DNA from: Clostridiales bacterium
GTDB taxonomy: Bacteria; Bacillota; Clostridia; Christensenellales; Aristaeellaceae
DNA: 52,662 bases
Reading direction: 5' to 3'
Assembly: GCA_004556155.1 (NCBI GenBank)
Contig: SFIM01000015.1
Location: 1-52,662 of the forward strand
Both the position numbers and the translations under genes were made by a program. Of this stretch, positions 30,147 to 36,581 are shown piece by piece (the first letter of the stretch is position 1; each line of letters begins with the position of its first letter). Under the pieces are notes generated by a model. It had not been told where the DNA came from and ran no database searches. It saw nothing but the letters and a program-made list of their open reading frames with translations.

Positions 30147-30623
30147 GTGGAAATACTGCTGGTTGTCCTGTTGATCGTGATCAGCGTGGCTTCAAAAAGC
30201 AGAAAAAACAGCCAGGCGGCTGTACGGGCGCATCAGCGTACCGCGGCCGCCCGGCCCGCGCCCGCTTCCAAGCCCCAGCCTGCGGCCGTTGCGTCCCCCA
30301 AGCAAATGCAGCCAAAGGCTGAGCAGCTGAAGATGGAGGACTTTGACTCCGACGATGCGGACAGCTGGGACGGCTCCATTGAGATGGCTCCCGAACCCCC
30401 GCATACGCACGAGGGCAAGGACGCCTCCTGCCCGGAGGAGGAGCGCGCGAAGCCACGCCCGCATCCCGCGCTGCAGCATCAGGAGATGCCTGATCTGGCC
30501 TGCGATACCGTGCCGGGGCTGACGCTGAATTTCTCCAATAGCCAAAGCCTGGTGCAGGGTGTGATCATGGGCGAGGTGTTGCGCAGGCCGGAGTTCAAAA
30601 ACGGCCGCCGCGTGATTCACTGA
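30147..30623 (+). CDS. Membrane-anchored protein of the nfeD-floA operon, unknown function
   Basis: A 158-aa protein with a GTG start. It has one N-terminal hydrophobic segment (EILLVVLLIVISVASKS) and a long disordered, low-complexity middle rich in Ala, Pro, Lys and acidic residues. The compact C-terminal motif contains LVQGVIMGEVLRRPEF followed by basic residues, the only part likely to be conserved. I recognise no family. Its position 27 bp after floA suggests a third partner of the flotillin system; the C-terminal motif could be a protein-interaction peptide. Confidence 0.7.
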   Translation: MEILLVVLLIVISVASKSRKNSQAAVRAHQRTAAARPAPASKPQPAAVASPKQMQPKAEQLKMEDFDSDDADSWDGSIEMAPEPPHTHEGKDASCPEEERAKPRPHPALQHQEMPDLACDTVPGLTLNFSNSQSLVQGVIMGEVLRRPEFKNGRRVIH

Positions 30624-30640
30624 AATAGATTGAGGATGTT

Positions 30641-31405
30641 ATGAGCGATACGCAAGCGATAAAGGTATTGATTGCCGACGACGAGCCGGGCATGCGGCTG
30701 ATTCTGCGCAAGATGATCGCGCGCGTGGAGGGCTATGAGCTGGTGGGCGAAGCGCAGGACGGCGAGCAGCTGATTGCGCTGTTTGAGCAGCACCGACCGC
30801 AGGTGGTATTTCTGGATGTGGATATGCCGGTGATGAACGGCGTGGCCTGCGCCAACCGCATTCAGGATGAGGATCCTGCCTGCGTGCTGATCTTCGCCAC
30901 CGCGCATGAGGAATACCGCAGCGACGCCTTTGCGGTCTATGCGTTTGATTATCTGCTGAAGCCTTTCCGCATGGAGCGCGTGATTGAAACGCTGACCCGC
31001 GTGCGCGAGCGCTTGCTTGCCGTGCAGCAGCGCCCGCAGAATCCTGTGCCCGCGCCTGTGCAGCGAATAAAGCCCGCCGGGCGCATGATGCTTAAGCACC
31101 GCGACGGCGTAACCTTTATCAACATGGAGGATATCCTGCTGGTTCAGCGCGAGGATCGCAGCACTGCCATCTATACGGCCGACGGCGGCAGCTACTACAC
31201 ATCGGATACGCTGTCCGAAACCGAGGCGCGGCTCGATCCGGCGGTGTTCTTCCGCTGCCATCGCAGCTACATCATCAATCTGAATCGCATTCATGATATC
31301 ACGCCCTATGGCCGCTGGACGTATATCGTCCGCCTGACGGGCACGGATCATGACGCGCTGATTACCCAGGAAAAATATGAAGAGCTGGAGCGTATGTTCC
31401 AGTGA
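30641..31405 (+). CDS. LytTR-family response regulator
   Basis: A 254-aa transcription regulator. The N-terminal receiver domain (~8-125) shows the acidic pair DDE, the phospho-acceptor in VVFLDVDMPVMNG, the Thr/Ser position FATAHE and the Lys of LKPF. The C-terminal LytTR DNA-binding domain (~150-250) has FINMEDILLVQREDRSTAIY and FFRCHRSYIINLNRI. Such regulators answer a sensor kinase, but none is encoded next to it, so it is an orphan. GAGG lies before the ATG. It is 17 bp after the flotillin-operon gene and ends at a strong terminator. Confidence 0.92.
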   Translation: MSDTQAIKVLIADDEPGMRLILRKMIARVEGYELVGEAQDGEQLIALFEQHRPQVVFLDVDMPVMNGVACANRIQDEDPACVLIFATAHEEYRSDAFAVYAFDYLLKPFRMERVIETLTRVRERLLAVQQRPQNPVPAPVQRIKPAGRMMLKHRDGVTFINMEDILLVQREDRSTAIYTADGGSYYTSDTLSETEARLDPAVFFRCHRSYIINLNRIHDITPYGRWTYIVRLTGTDHDALITQEKYEELERMFQ

Positions 31406-31411
31406 ATACAG

Positions 31412-31447
31412 GCCGGGCGGGGGAGGCTCCGCCCCGGCGCTGTTTTT
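31412..31447 (+). terminator. Terminator after the LytTR regulator gene
   Basis: A GC-rich stem GCCGGGCGG/CCGCCCCGGC (31412-31420 with 31429-31438, one bulge) is followed by GCTGTTTTT. It lies just before the deoxyinosine-glycosylase-like gene, which must be expressed by read-through or from an unseen promoter. Confidence 0.7.
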
Positions 31448-31458
31448 GGAAAGAGCCT

Positions 31459-31956
31459 ATGGAATACCAAACGATTATCCATCCCTTTGAGCCGGTGTTC
31501 GATGCGAAGTGCCGGGTGCTGATCCTGGGCTCGCTGCCCTCGGTCAAATCGCGGCAAAATGATTTTTATTATGGGCACCCGCAAAATCGCTTCTGGCGCG
31601 TGCTTGCCGCCGCGCTGGGGGAGCCTGTCCCGCGCACGATTGCCGATAAAAAGAGGCTGCTGCTGACTCATCATATTGCGCTGTGGGATGTGATCGCCCG
31701 CTGTGATATCCGCGGTTCGCAGGATGCAAGCATCAAAAACGCGCAGCCAAACGATATTGCCGCCCTCGCCGCAAAGGGGGAGATTCGTCATATCCTGCTC
31801 AATGGCCAGGCGGCAGGCAGACTGTATGAAAAATATGTCCATCTGCCGCAGATTTCGCACCGGATTCTGCCCTCCACCAGCCCGGCCAACGCGGCCTGGA
31901 CGATGGAAAAACTGACCGAAATATGGCGCGAAGCGCTGAAAAACGCCTTGAATTAG
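31459..31956 (+). CDS. Mug/HDG-type DNA-deoxyinosine glycosylase
   Basis: A 165-aa member of the uracil-DNA-glycosylase superfamily, family 6 (hypoxanthine/deoxyinosine) type. Motifs are RVLILGSLPSVKSRQNDFYY, HPQNRFWRVLAAALG, HIALWDVIARCDIRGS and LPSTSPANAAW. It would remove deaminated purines from DNA. The start at 31459 follows GGAAAGAG; a longer version beginning with the GTG that overlaps the previous stop runs through the terminator and is unlikely. With the tandem pair at 27370-28525 this makes three glycosylase-superfamily genes within 4.6 kb. Confidence 0.87.
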   Translation: MEYQTIIHPFEPVFDAKCRVLILGSLPSVKSRQNDFYYGHPQNRFWRVLAAALGEPVPRTIADKKRLLLTHHIALWDVIARCDIRGSQDASIKNAQPNDIAALAAKGEIRHILLNGQAAGRLYEKYVHLPQISHRILPSTSPANAAWTMEKLTEIWREALKNALN

Positions 31957-31967
31957 GCGAATTTCTA

Positions 31968-31996
31968 TTGACATTGCCGCCTGTGTGTGGTATATT
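31968..31996 (+). promoter_or_regulatory. Promoter of rplU-prp-rpmA, TTGACA-17-TATATT
   Basis: TTGACA (31968-31973) and TATATT (31991-31996) with a 17-bp spacer, immediately after the glycosylase stop. Confidence 0.8.
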
Positions 31997-31999
31997 ATT

Positions 32000-32104
32000 T
32001 GGGTAAGCCGCTCGGGAGAGGCTTCTAAACGCGCGCCTGCGCTGCCTCGTGGCTGCAATATGCCTGAGTTCCCGGCGAGTTCTGTATGAGGAGGTGCTGC
32101 CAGA
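32000..32104 (+). promoter_or_regulatory. Probable L21 ribosomal-protein leader
   Basis: The ~100-nt leader between promoter and rplU contains GCCGCTCGGGAGAGGC near its 5' end and GAGTTCCCGGCGAGTTC near its 3' end. These are reminiscent of the conserved L21 leader that precedes rplU in Bacillota. It also carries the ribosome-binding site GAGGAGG. The identification is by position and partial resemblance only. Confidence 0.5.
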
Positions 32105-32410
32105 ATGTATGCGATTATTGCTACCGGCGGCAAACAGTACCGTGTCTCTCAGGGAGACGTCATCTATGTGGAAAAGCTGAACAACGAAGTGAACGACGAA
32201 GTCACCTTCCCCGTGCTGATGCTGGGTGGGGACACCGTTGAAGTGGGCAATCCCGTGGTTGCCGGCGCCACCGTTACCGGTAAGGTGCTGCAGCAGGGCA
32301 AGAGCCAGAAGATCGTTGTGCTCAAGTATAAGAGCAAGAAGAACTATCGCCGCAAGGCCGGCCATCGCCAGCCCTTCACCAAGGTGGAGATCACCGCGAT
32401 CAACGGCTAA
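32105..32410 (+). CDS. rplU: 50S ribosomal protein L21 (bL21)
   Basis: A 101-aa protein beginning MYAIIATGGKQYRVSQGDVI, with VLMLGGDTVEVGNP and the C-terminal KYKSKKNYRRKAGHRQPFT, all typical of bL21. GAGGAGG lies upstream. The stop codon overlaps the prp start (TAATG at 32408-32412), so L21 and the protease are translationally coupled. Confidence 0.97.
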   Translation: MYAIIATGGKQYRVSQGDVIYVEKLNNEVNDEVTFPVLMLGGDTVEVGNPVVAGATVTGKVLQQGKSQKIVVLKYKSKKNYRRKAGHRQPFTKVEITAING

Positions 32411-32727
32411 TGACCAGCGTTACCCTGTATCGTGCCGCGGACGGGCGGCTCAGCGGCTTTGAGTGCCGCGGCCATGCCGGATACGCCCAGGCAGGCAGCG
32501 ATATCGTATGCGCCGCCGTGTCTGTGCTATCGACCACCTGCGTAAACGCATTGGAAAGCGTGGCGGGGGTCAAGCCGCAATTGACCGTACGGGACGGGCT
32601 GATGAAGGCTGTGGTTCCGGAAGATCAGATGACGCACGACGCGCAGATTATCCTGCGCACCTTTGAACAGGGAATACGCGACGTTGCCTCGTCCTATCCA
32701 AAGTATATTCACATCACCCTGCGGTGA
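32410..32727 (+). CDS. prp: Ribosomal-processing cysteine protease Prp
   Basis: A 105-aa protein of the Prp (YsxB) family with the catalytic His in ECRGHAGYAQ and the catalytic Cys in GSDIVCAAVSVLS. In Bacillota this protease removes a short N-terminal extension from ribosomal protein L27 before ribosome assembly and is essential where studied. Its position between rplU and rpmA is the conserved arrangement. The L27 encoded next door carries the matching cleavage motif, which supports the assignment. Confidence 0.95.
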   Translation: MTSVTLYRAADGRLSGFECRGHAGYAQAGSDIVCAAVSVLSTTCVNALESVAGVKPQLTVRDGLMKAVVPEDQMTHDAQIILRTFEQGIRDVASSYPKYIHITLR

Positions 32728-32748
32728 AGTCAGAACGGAGGAAACACC

Positions 32749-33033
32749 ATGTTGAAACTTAATCTTCAGTTGTTCGCTCATAAAAAAGGTATGGGCTCCA
32801 CCCGCAACGGCCGCGACAGCGAAAGCAAGCGCCTTGGCCCCAAGCGTGCGGATGGTCAGTTTGTACTGGCTGGCAACATCCTGGTTCGCCAGCGCGGCAC
32901 CCACATCCATCCCGGCCTCAATGTAGGCATCGGCAAGGATGACACCCTGTTCGCCAAGGCCAGCGGCATCGTCCGTTTCGAGCGCCTGGGCCGCGATAAG
33001 AAGCAGGTCTGCATCTATCCCGTCGAGCAGTAA
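32749..33033 (+). CDS. rpmA: 50S ribosomal protein L27 (bL27) with Prp-cleaved extension
   Basis: A 94-aa protein. The N-terminus MLKLNLQLFA is the extension removed by Prp, exposing HKKGMGSTRNGRDSESKRLG, which reaches towards the peptidyl-transferase centre. The rest is canonical (ILVRQRGTHIHPGLNVGIGK). CGGAGG lies upstream. A terminator shared with the convergent lacI-type gene follows. Confidence 0.97.
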   Translation: MLKLNLQLFAHKKGMGSTRNGRDSESKRLGPKRADGQFVLAGNILVRQRGTHIHPGLNVGIGKDDTLFAKASGIVRFERLGRDKKQVCIYPVEQ

Positions 33034-33052
33034 GCTGCGTTCCCATTAAAAA

Positions 33053-33086
33053 ACCCGGCTGTCCAAATCGGATAGCCGGTTTTTTT
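33053..33086. terminator. Bidirectional terminator between rpmA and the LacI-family gene
   Basis: A 10-bp stem (33055-33064 with 33070-33079) is flanked by an A run on one side and seven T on the other, so it works in both directions for convergent genes. Confidence 0.85.
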
Positions 33087-33108
33087 GCGTGCAGGCAAAC
33101 GTGCGGCG

Positions 33109-34104
33109 TTATTTGCGCGGTGCGACGCTGCCGCGAAGGTTCAGCTGCGGCGAGAAAATCATTTTCAGCCTGCGTCCCAGGGGATCAGCCATGCGCTTGA
33201 GCAGCGTTTCGGCGGTAGCCTGACCCATCTCCTGGGGATCACAGCTGATGGTGGTCAGGTTCAGGCCGTTTTCGTTGACAAGCGGGGAATCGTCAAAGCA
33301 GATGATGCTGATATCCTTCGGCACGCTGCAGCCCATCTTCTGCAATTGATGCACCGCGCCTGCGGCCATATAGTTGTTGTCGATATAGGCGGCGGTATAA
33401 TCGCGCCCTTCCAGCCATTGGGCAAAGTCCTTGCCTGATTCGCGCGAGAGATCGCCATAGCAGATATCGCCGGCGGTAAAGGGGATGCTGTTGTCCTTCA
33501 TTGCATCCGCAAAGCCGCGCAGACGATCCTGCGGCGCGGCAGAATTGCGCGGCCCGGCCAAATGGGCGATGTGCCGATGGCCTTTTTCCAATAAATATTG
33601 CGCGGCCATGTAACCGCCGCGATAGTTGTCAATGCGCACCACATCAATATCCAGCGTGCGGATATAGCGGTTTACCAGCACGATGGGGATGGCGGCGCTT
33701 TGCAAAAATGTAACCAGCTCGTGGGTTTCCATGGCGGTAATCATAATGATGCCCGCATAACCGCAATCCTGCGCCGATTGCAGGCGCTCCATTTCCACCT
33801 TGGAATCATAGCGGCTGTTGCACAGCACCATGGAATAGCCCTGGGCGCTGAGCACATCGCTGATGCCAATGACGATATTGGCAAAAAACTCGGTAGCGAT
33901 ATCGCCTACGATCACCAGCACCATCTTAGAAAGCGTACTGCGGCCCAGAAAAAAATCATCGCAGTTATTGACGCCCAATGCCTGCATGGCGCTGCGGATA
34001 CGCTGCAGGGTGTCGGGGCGCACCTTGGCGCTGTGCGTCAGCGCGCGCGATACGGTGGCAAAGGAAACGCCGGCCATTTCGGCAATTTGCTTTTGGGTTA
34101 CCAT
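33109..34104 (-). CDS. LacI-family transcriptional regulator
   Basis: A 331-aa protein. The N-terminal HTH is TQKQIAEMAGVSFATVSRAL, followed by a hinge. A periplasmic-binding-protein-like sensor domain follows (KMVLVIVGDIATEFFANIVI, GYAGIIMITAMETHELV, HIAHLAGPRNSAAPQDRLRG, ISIICFDDSPLVNENGLNLT). Such regulators usually sense a sugar and control neighbouring catabolic genes. It is divergent from the beta-propeller gene, and the intergenic region holds promoters for both plus repeated GAAAT elements. It is the likely regulator of the 34375-38342 locus, which is inference from position. Confidence 0.93.
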   Translation of the reverse strand: MVTQKQIAEMAGVSFATVSRALTHSAKVRPDTLQRIRSAMQALGVNNCDDFFLGRSTLSKMVLVIVGDIATEFFANIVIGISDVLSAQGYSMVLCNSRYDSKVEMERLQSAQDCGYAGIIMITAMETHELVTFLQSAAIPIVLVNRYIRTLDIDVVRIDNYRGGYMAAQYLLEKGHRHIAHLAGPRNSAAPQDRLRGFADAMKDNSIPFTAGDICYGDLSRESGKDFAQWLEGRDYTAAYIDNNYMAAGAVHQLQKMGCSVPKDISIICFDDSPLVNENGLNLTTISCDPQEMGQATAETLLKRMADPLGRRLKMIFSPQLNLRGSVAPRK

Positions 34105-34167
34105 CGCTGTTCACTCCGTATTTTCAAAAAATGCATCGTTTCCATGAATTTACAGCACTGTGATATG

Positions 34168-34196
34168 ATTATAGCATGAGATGGACAGACATGCAA
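34168..34196 (-). promoter_or_regulatory. Promoter of the LacI-family gene, TTGCAT-17-TATAAT
   Basis: On the minus strand TTGCAT (34191-34196) and TATAAT (34168-34173) with a 17-bp spacer. Confidence 0.65.
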
Positions 34197-34216
34197 TGCA
34201 TTTGCGATAAAAACTA

Positions 34217-34243
34217 TGAAATTTTTGAAATTTTTGAAATTCA
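34217..34243 (+). repeat. 9-bp direct repeats, GAAATTTTT
   Basis: GAAATTTTT at 34218-34226 and 34227-34235 is followed by GAAATTC at 34236-34242, so TGAAAT recurs exactly every 9 bp just upstream of the propeller promoter. Same-face repeats upstream of a -35 often bind a regulator or RNA polymerase alpha subunits; which applies here is unknown. Confidence 0.55.
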
Positions 34244-34244
34244 A

Positions 34245-34273
34245 TTGACTATTTTAAACGGCAAGATGATAAT
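34245..34273 (+). promoter_or_regulatory. Promoter of the beta-propeller gene, TTGACT-17-GATAAT
   Basis: TTGACT (34245-34250) and GATAAT (34268-34273) with a 17-bp spacer. The leader to the start codon is about 95 nt and contains the GAAAT-ATT-ATTTC palindrome at 34346-34358. Confidence 0.65.
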
Positions 34274-34345
34274 AAAACGGCATTGAATCGACCGGATCAG
34301 CAGCACTGGAAGATATGCAGCCTCATTTAGCATGAAAAACAATGT

Positions 34346-34358
34346 GAAATATTATTTC
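34346..34358 (+). promoter_or_regulatory. Palindrome GAAAT-n3-ATTTC near the propeller start, candidate operator
   Basis: A perfect 5-bp inverted repeat (GAAAT 34346-34350, ATTTC 34354-34358) just before the ribosome-binding site. A related palindrome TGAAAT-n1-ATTTCA occurs in the leader of the FGGY kinase gene (38263-38275). Confidence 0.35.
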
Positions 34359-34374
34359 GCAGGGAGTGAAAACC

Positions 34375-35802
34375 ATGGCGCACAATATCGGCGGAAACCG
34401 GGAATTATTGATCGATAACGCACTGATAGATACGGCACGCACCACCGCGCAGGAGGTGCTGCATCATCCTGTGCGGCGCGAATGCGTGATGACTAACAGC
34501 GCCCCGTGGGAAGCGGACGGCTGGGTGTATTATACCCTGATTCAGGAACAGGGCTTCATCCGCATGTACTATCTGTGCATGCCCATGTACAATCGTGAGC
34601 ACACCCGCCACGATCCGCCTTTCCATCACATTTGCTATGCTGAAAGCACGGATGGCGTGCACTGGAATAAGCCCGAGCTTGGTATTTGCGAAATTAACGG
34701 CAGTACACGCAACAACGTTATTGTGCTGAGCGAGACGATGGACGCCCTCCATGTGTTCTTGGATAAGAACCCTGCCTGCCCCAGGGACGAGCGCTATAAG
34801 GCCGTGCTGACGCGGCCGCATCATCAGCTGTGGTGCATGCTCAGCGAGGATGGCGTTCACTTCCGCATGGGCTGGATGCTGTCGGATAACGGCGTGTTTG
34901 ACTCACACAATACGGCCTTCTGGGATGAGCGCCTGCGCCGCTATGTGTGCTATATGCGCGATTTCCATGACGGCGCGAACGGCGAGCGCATCCGCGATAT
35001 CCGCAGGATTGAATCGACGGATTTTAAAAACTGGTCTGAGCCGGAGCGCATCAGCTATACCGATTCTCCCTACGATTTTCACATGTACACCAACGGCGTA
35101 CAGCCCTATTTCCGCGCGCCGCAGCTATATGTCGCCTTCCCCGCCCGCTATACCGAGCGCAAGGAATGGACGGCCAATTATGATGCGCTCTGCGGCGCGG
35201 AGCATCGTAAATGGCGCATGCAGTTCCATCCACGCTACGGGTTGGCTGTGACCGACGGGTTGCTTATGACCTCGCGGGATGGCAAGAGCTTCCGCCGCTG
35301 GAACGAAGCCTTTCTGCGTCCTGGCCCGGAAAGCCCCAAGCGTTGGGTGTACGGCGATGGCTATGCCGCCTACGGGCTGATTGCCACGCCTACGGGCGTG
35401 GAGGGCGAGGATGACGAATTGTCCTTCTATGCCACTGGCAACGACTGGTCGGATACCCCGGTGCAGCTGTTCCGCTACACCCTGCGCCTGGATGGCTTTG
35501 TCAGCCGCAGCGCGCCCTATGCGGGCGGCGAGGTGGTCACCCAGCCGCTGTGCTTTGCGGGCGACGCGCTGCATATCAACTTTGCCACCTCCGCCGCGGG
35601 CAGCCTGCGCGTGGTAATCGAGGATGAAGCCGGCAATGCCCTGTCTGGCTTTGACAGCAGCGAGCTGTTTGGCGATGCGGCGGATCGCGCCGTGCACTTT
35701 GACGGCAATTTGGCGGCGCTTGCCAGGCAGCTGGTGCGCCTGCGCTTTATTCTGCGGGATGCAGATTTGTATGCGTTTCAGTTTTGTACGGAAGGGAAAT
35801 GA
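34375..35802 (+). CDS. Five-bladed beta-propeller glycoside-hydrolase-like protein
   Basis: A 475-aa cytosolic protein without a signal peptide, starting at the ATG at 34375 with GGAG 8 nt upstream. Repeated propeller strands of the GH32/GH43/GH117 superfamily are visible: HICYAESTDGVHWNKPELG, WCMLSEDGVHFR, DSHNTAFWDERLRRYVCYMR, RIESTDFKNWSEPE and LMTSRDGKSFRRWNEAF. A C-terminal beta-sandwich-like region follows. Conserved acids suggest glycosidase or phosphorylase-like activity on an imported sugar, but I cannot name the family or substrate. It directly follows a LacI-type regulator and abuts a solute-binding-protein remnant. Confidence 0.7.
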   Translation: MAHNIGGNRELLIDNALIDTARTTAQEVLHHPVRRECVMTNSAPWEADGWVYYTLIQEQGFIRMYYLCMPMYNREHTRHDPPFHHICYAESTDGVHWNKPELGICEINGSTRNNVIVLSETMDALHVFLDKNPACPRDERYKAVLTRPHHQLWCMLSEDGVHFRMGWMLSDNGVFDSHNTAFWDERLRRYVCYMRDFHDGANGERIRDIRRIESTDFKNWSEPERISYTDSPYDFHMYTNGVQPYFRAPQLYVAFPARYTERKEWTANYDALCGAEHRKWRMQFHPRYGLAVTDGLLMTSRDGKSFRRWNEAFLRPGPESPKRWVYGDGYAAYGLIATPTGVEGEDDELSFYATGNDWSDTPVQLFRYTLRLDGFVSRSAPYAGGEVVTQPLCFAGDALHINFATSAAGSLRVVIEDEAGNALSGFDSSELFGDAADRAVHFDGNLAALARQLVRLRFILRDADLYAFQFCTEGK

Positions 35803-36168
35803 GTGAAGATGTTCCTGCCTGCCTATATCAATCCTCTGGTGGACGACGTGGTGGTTGGCAGTGACGATAAAAACAACTGGCAGACCAGCCTGTGGACTGC
35901 GTCCGGCATCTATGCGCACAGCCGCCCGGTGTTTGACCTGCAGAGCACCTTTACCGAGGAGGAGCAGACCGACCTGGCCTATTATCAGGAGCTGATCGAC
36001 TATGCTACTTCCAGCCGCGCCAAGTTCATCAATGGAGATGTGGAGCTGAACGACGAAACCTGGCAGAAGTATCTGGATACGTTGGAGTCCTACGGCATGA
36101 GCGATTATATCGAAATGTGCCAGCGCGCCTATGATCGTTACAGCGCTCTGCCGGAAACAATCGACTAA
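35803..36168 (+). pseudogene. C-terminal remnant of an extracellular sugar-binding lipoprotein
   Basis: A 121-aa frame beginning with a GTG directly after the propeller stop. It has no signal peptide. The sequence looks like the last quarter of a family-1 extracellular solute-binding protein: FTEEEQTDLAYYQELIDYAT, SRAKFINGDVELNDETWQKY, LESYGMSDYIEMCQRAYDRY. Full-length relatives are 450-550 aa, so the N-terminal lipobox and most of the fold are missing, and no ABC permease genes remain nearby. I read it as a deletion remnant of a sugar ABC transporter operon fused next to the propeller gene. A short functional protein is possible but unlikely. Confidence 0.65.
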
Positions 36169-36173
36169 ATAAT

Positions 36174-36493
36174 CCGCTGAAAGCCCGCTTTAGCGGACTT
36201 TCAGCGGGAACGTCATTTTCTTGTGAGCCTGCGGCTCACGGGCAGAAAATGACATAGGAAGCAGCCTGTCGGCTGCTCCTCGCGCCGGCGGCATCGCCGC
36301 TCTCGTGGCTTCGCCATGTTAATTGATGATTGATGCTGCAAGAATCAGGCGAAGCCTGCGCCGCTGCTGCGGATGAATAGCGCCGCCAAAGGCGGCTGAG
36401 GGCAGGCGATTTTGCAAATCGCCGCCCGAAACCTGCGCTTGCCGTATGGCAGTAGCGCGGGGCGTAAAAAAGAAGGAGCTGCGCCCCTTCTTT
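36174..36493 (+). repeat. Cascade of about ten consecutive hairpins (intergenic, possible structured RNA or repeat element)
   Basis: This gene-free stretch is almost entirely self-complementary. Stems include 36174-36189/36192-36207 (16 bp, one mismatch), 36212-36221/36244-36253 (10 bp) enclosing 36223-36229/36233-36239 (7 bp), 36261-36266/36271-36276, 36288-36292/36296-36300, 36346-36350/36354-36358, 36382-36387/36391-36396, 36405-36412/36416-36423 (8 bp, extended by 36400-36403/36424-36427), 36435-36443/36448-36458 (bulged) and 36469-36476/36486-36493. Loops are mostly 3 nt (TGC, ATC, TTC, GAA, AAA, TGC). There is no credible reading frame, promoter or T run. It lies between the binding-protein remnant and the kinase terminator. 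Confidence 0.7.
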
Positions 36494-36531
36494 ACTTCTC
36501 GGCTAAATTAGCAATGCTTTTCTGGTAGTAA

Positions 36532-36570
36532 AACGCCCGCTTCCCTGGATGCTCTGGGGAAGCGGGCGTT
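36532..36570 (-). terminator. Terminator of the FGGY kinase gene
   Basis: A long stem (36532-36545 with 36556-36570, AACGCCCGCTTCCC pairing GGGGAAGCGGGCGTT) is followed on the minus strand by TTTTACT. Confidence 0.85.
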
Positions 36571-36581
36571 ATTCATGCTGT

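Noticed and set aside
31402..31458. N-terminal extension of the deoxyinosine glycosylase from the GTG overlapping the LytTR stop
   Set aside because: The extension encodes a terminator hairpin and lacks family similarity; the ATG at 31459 has a ribosome-binding site and the expected N-terminus.
36174..36493. Reading the hairpin cascade as a CRISPR array or a single transcription terminator
   Set aside because: The stems differ in sequence, there is no constant repeat, and no stem is followed by a T run.
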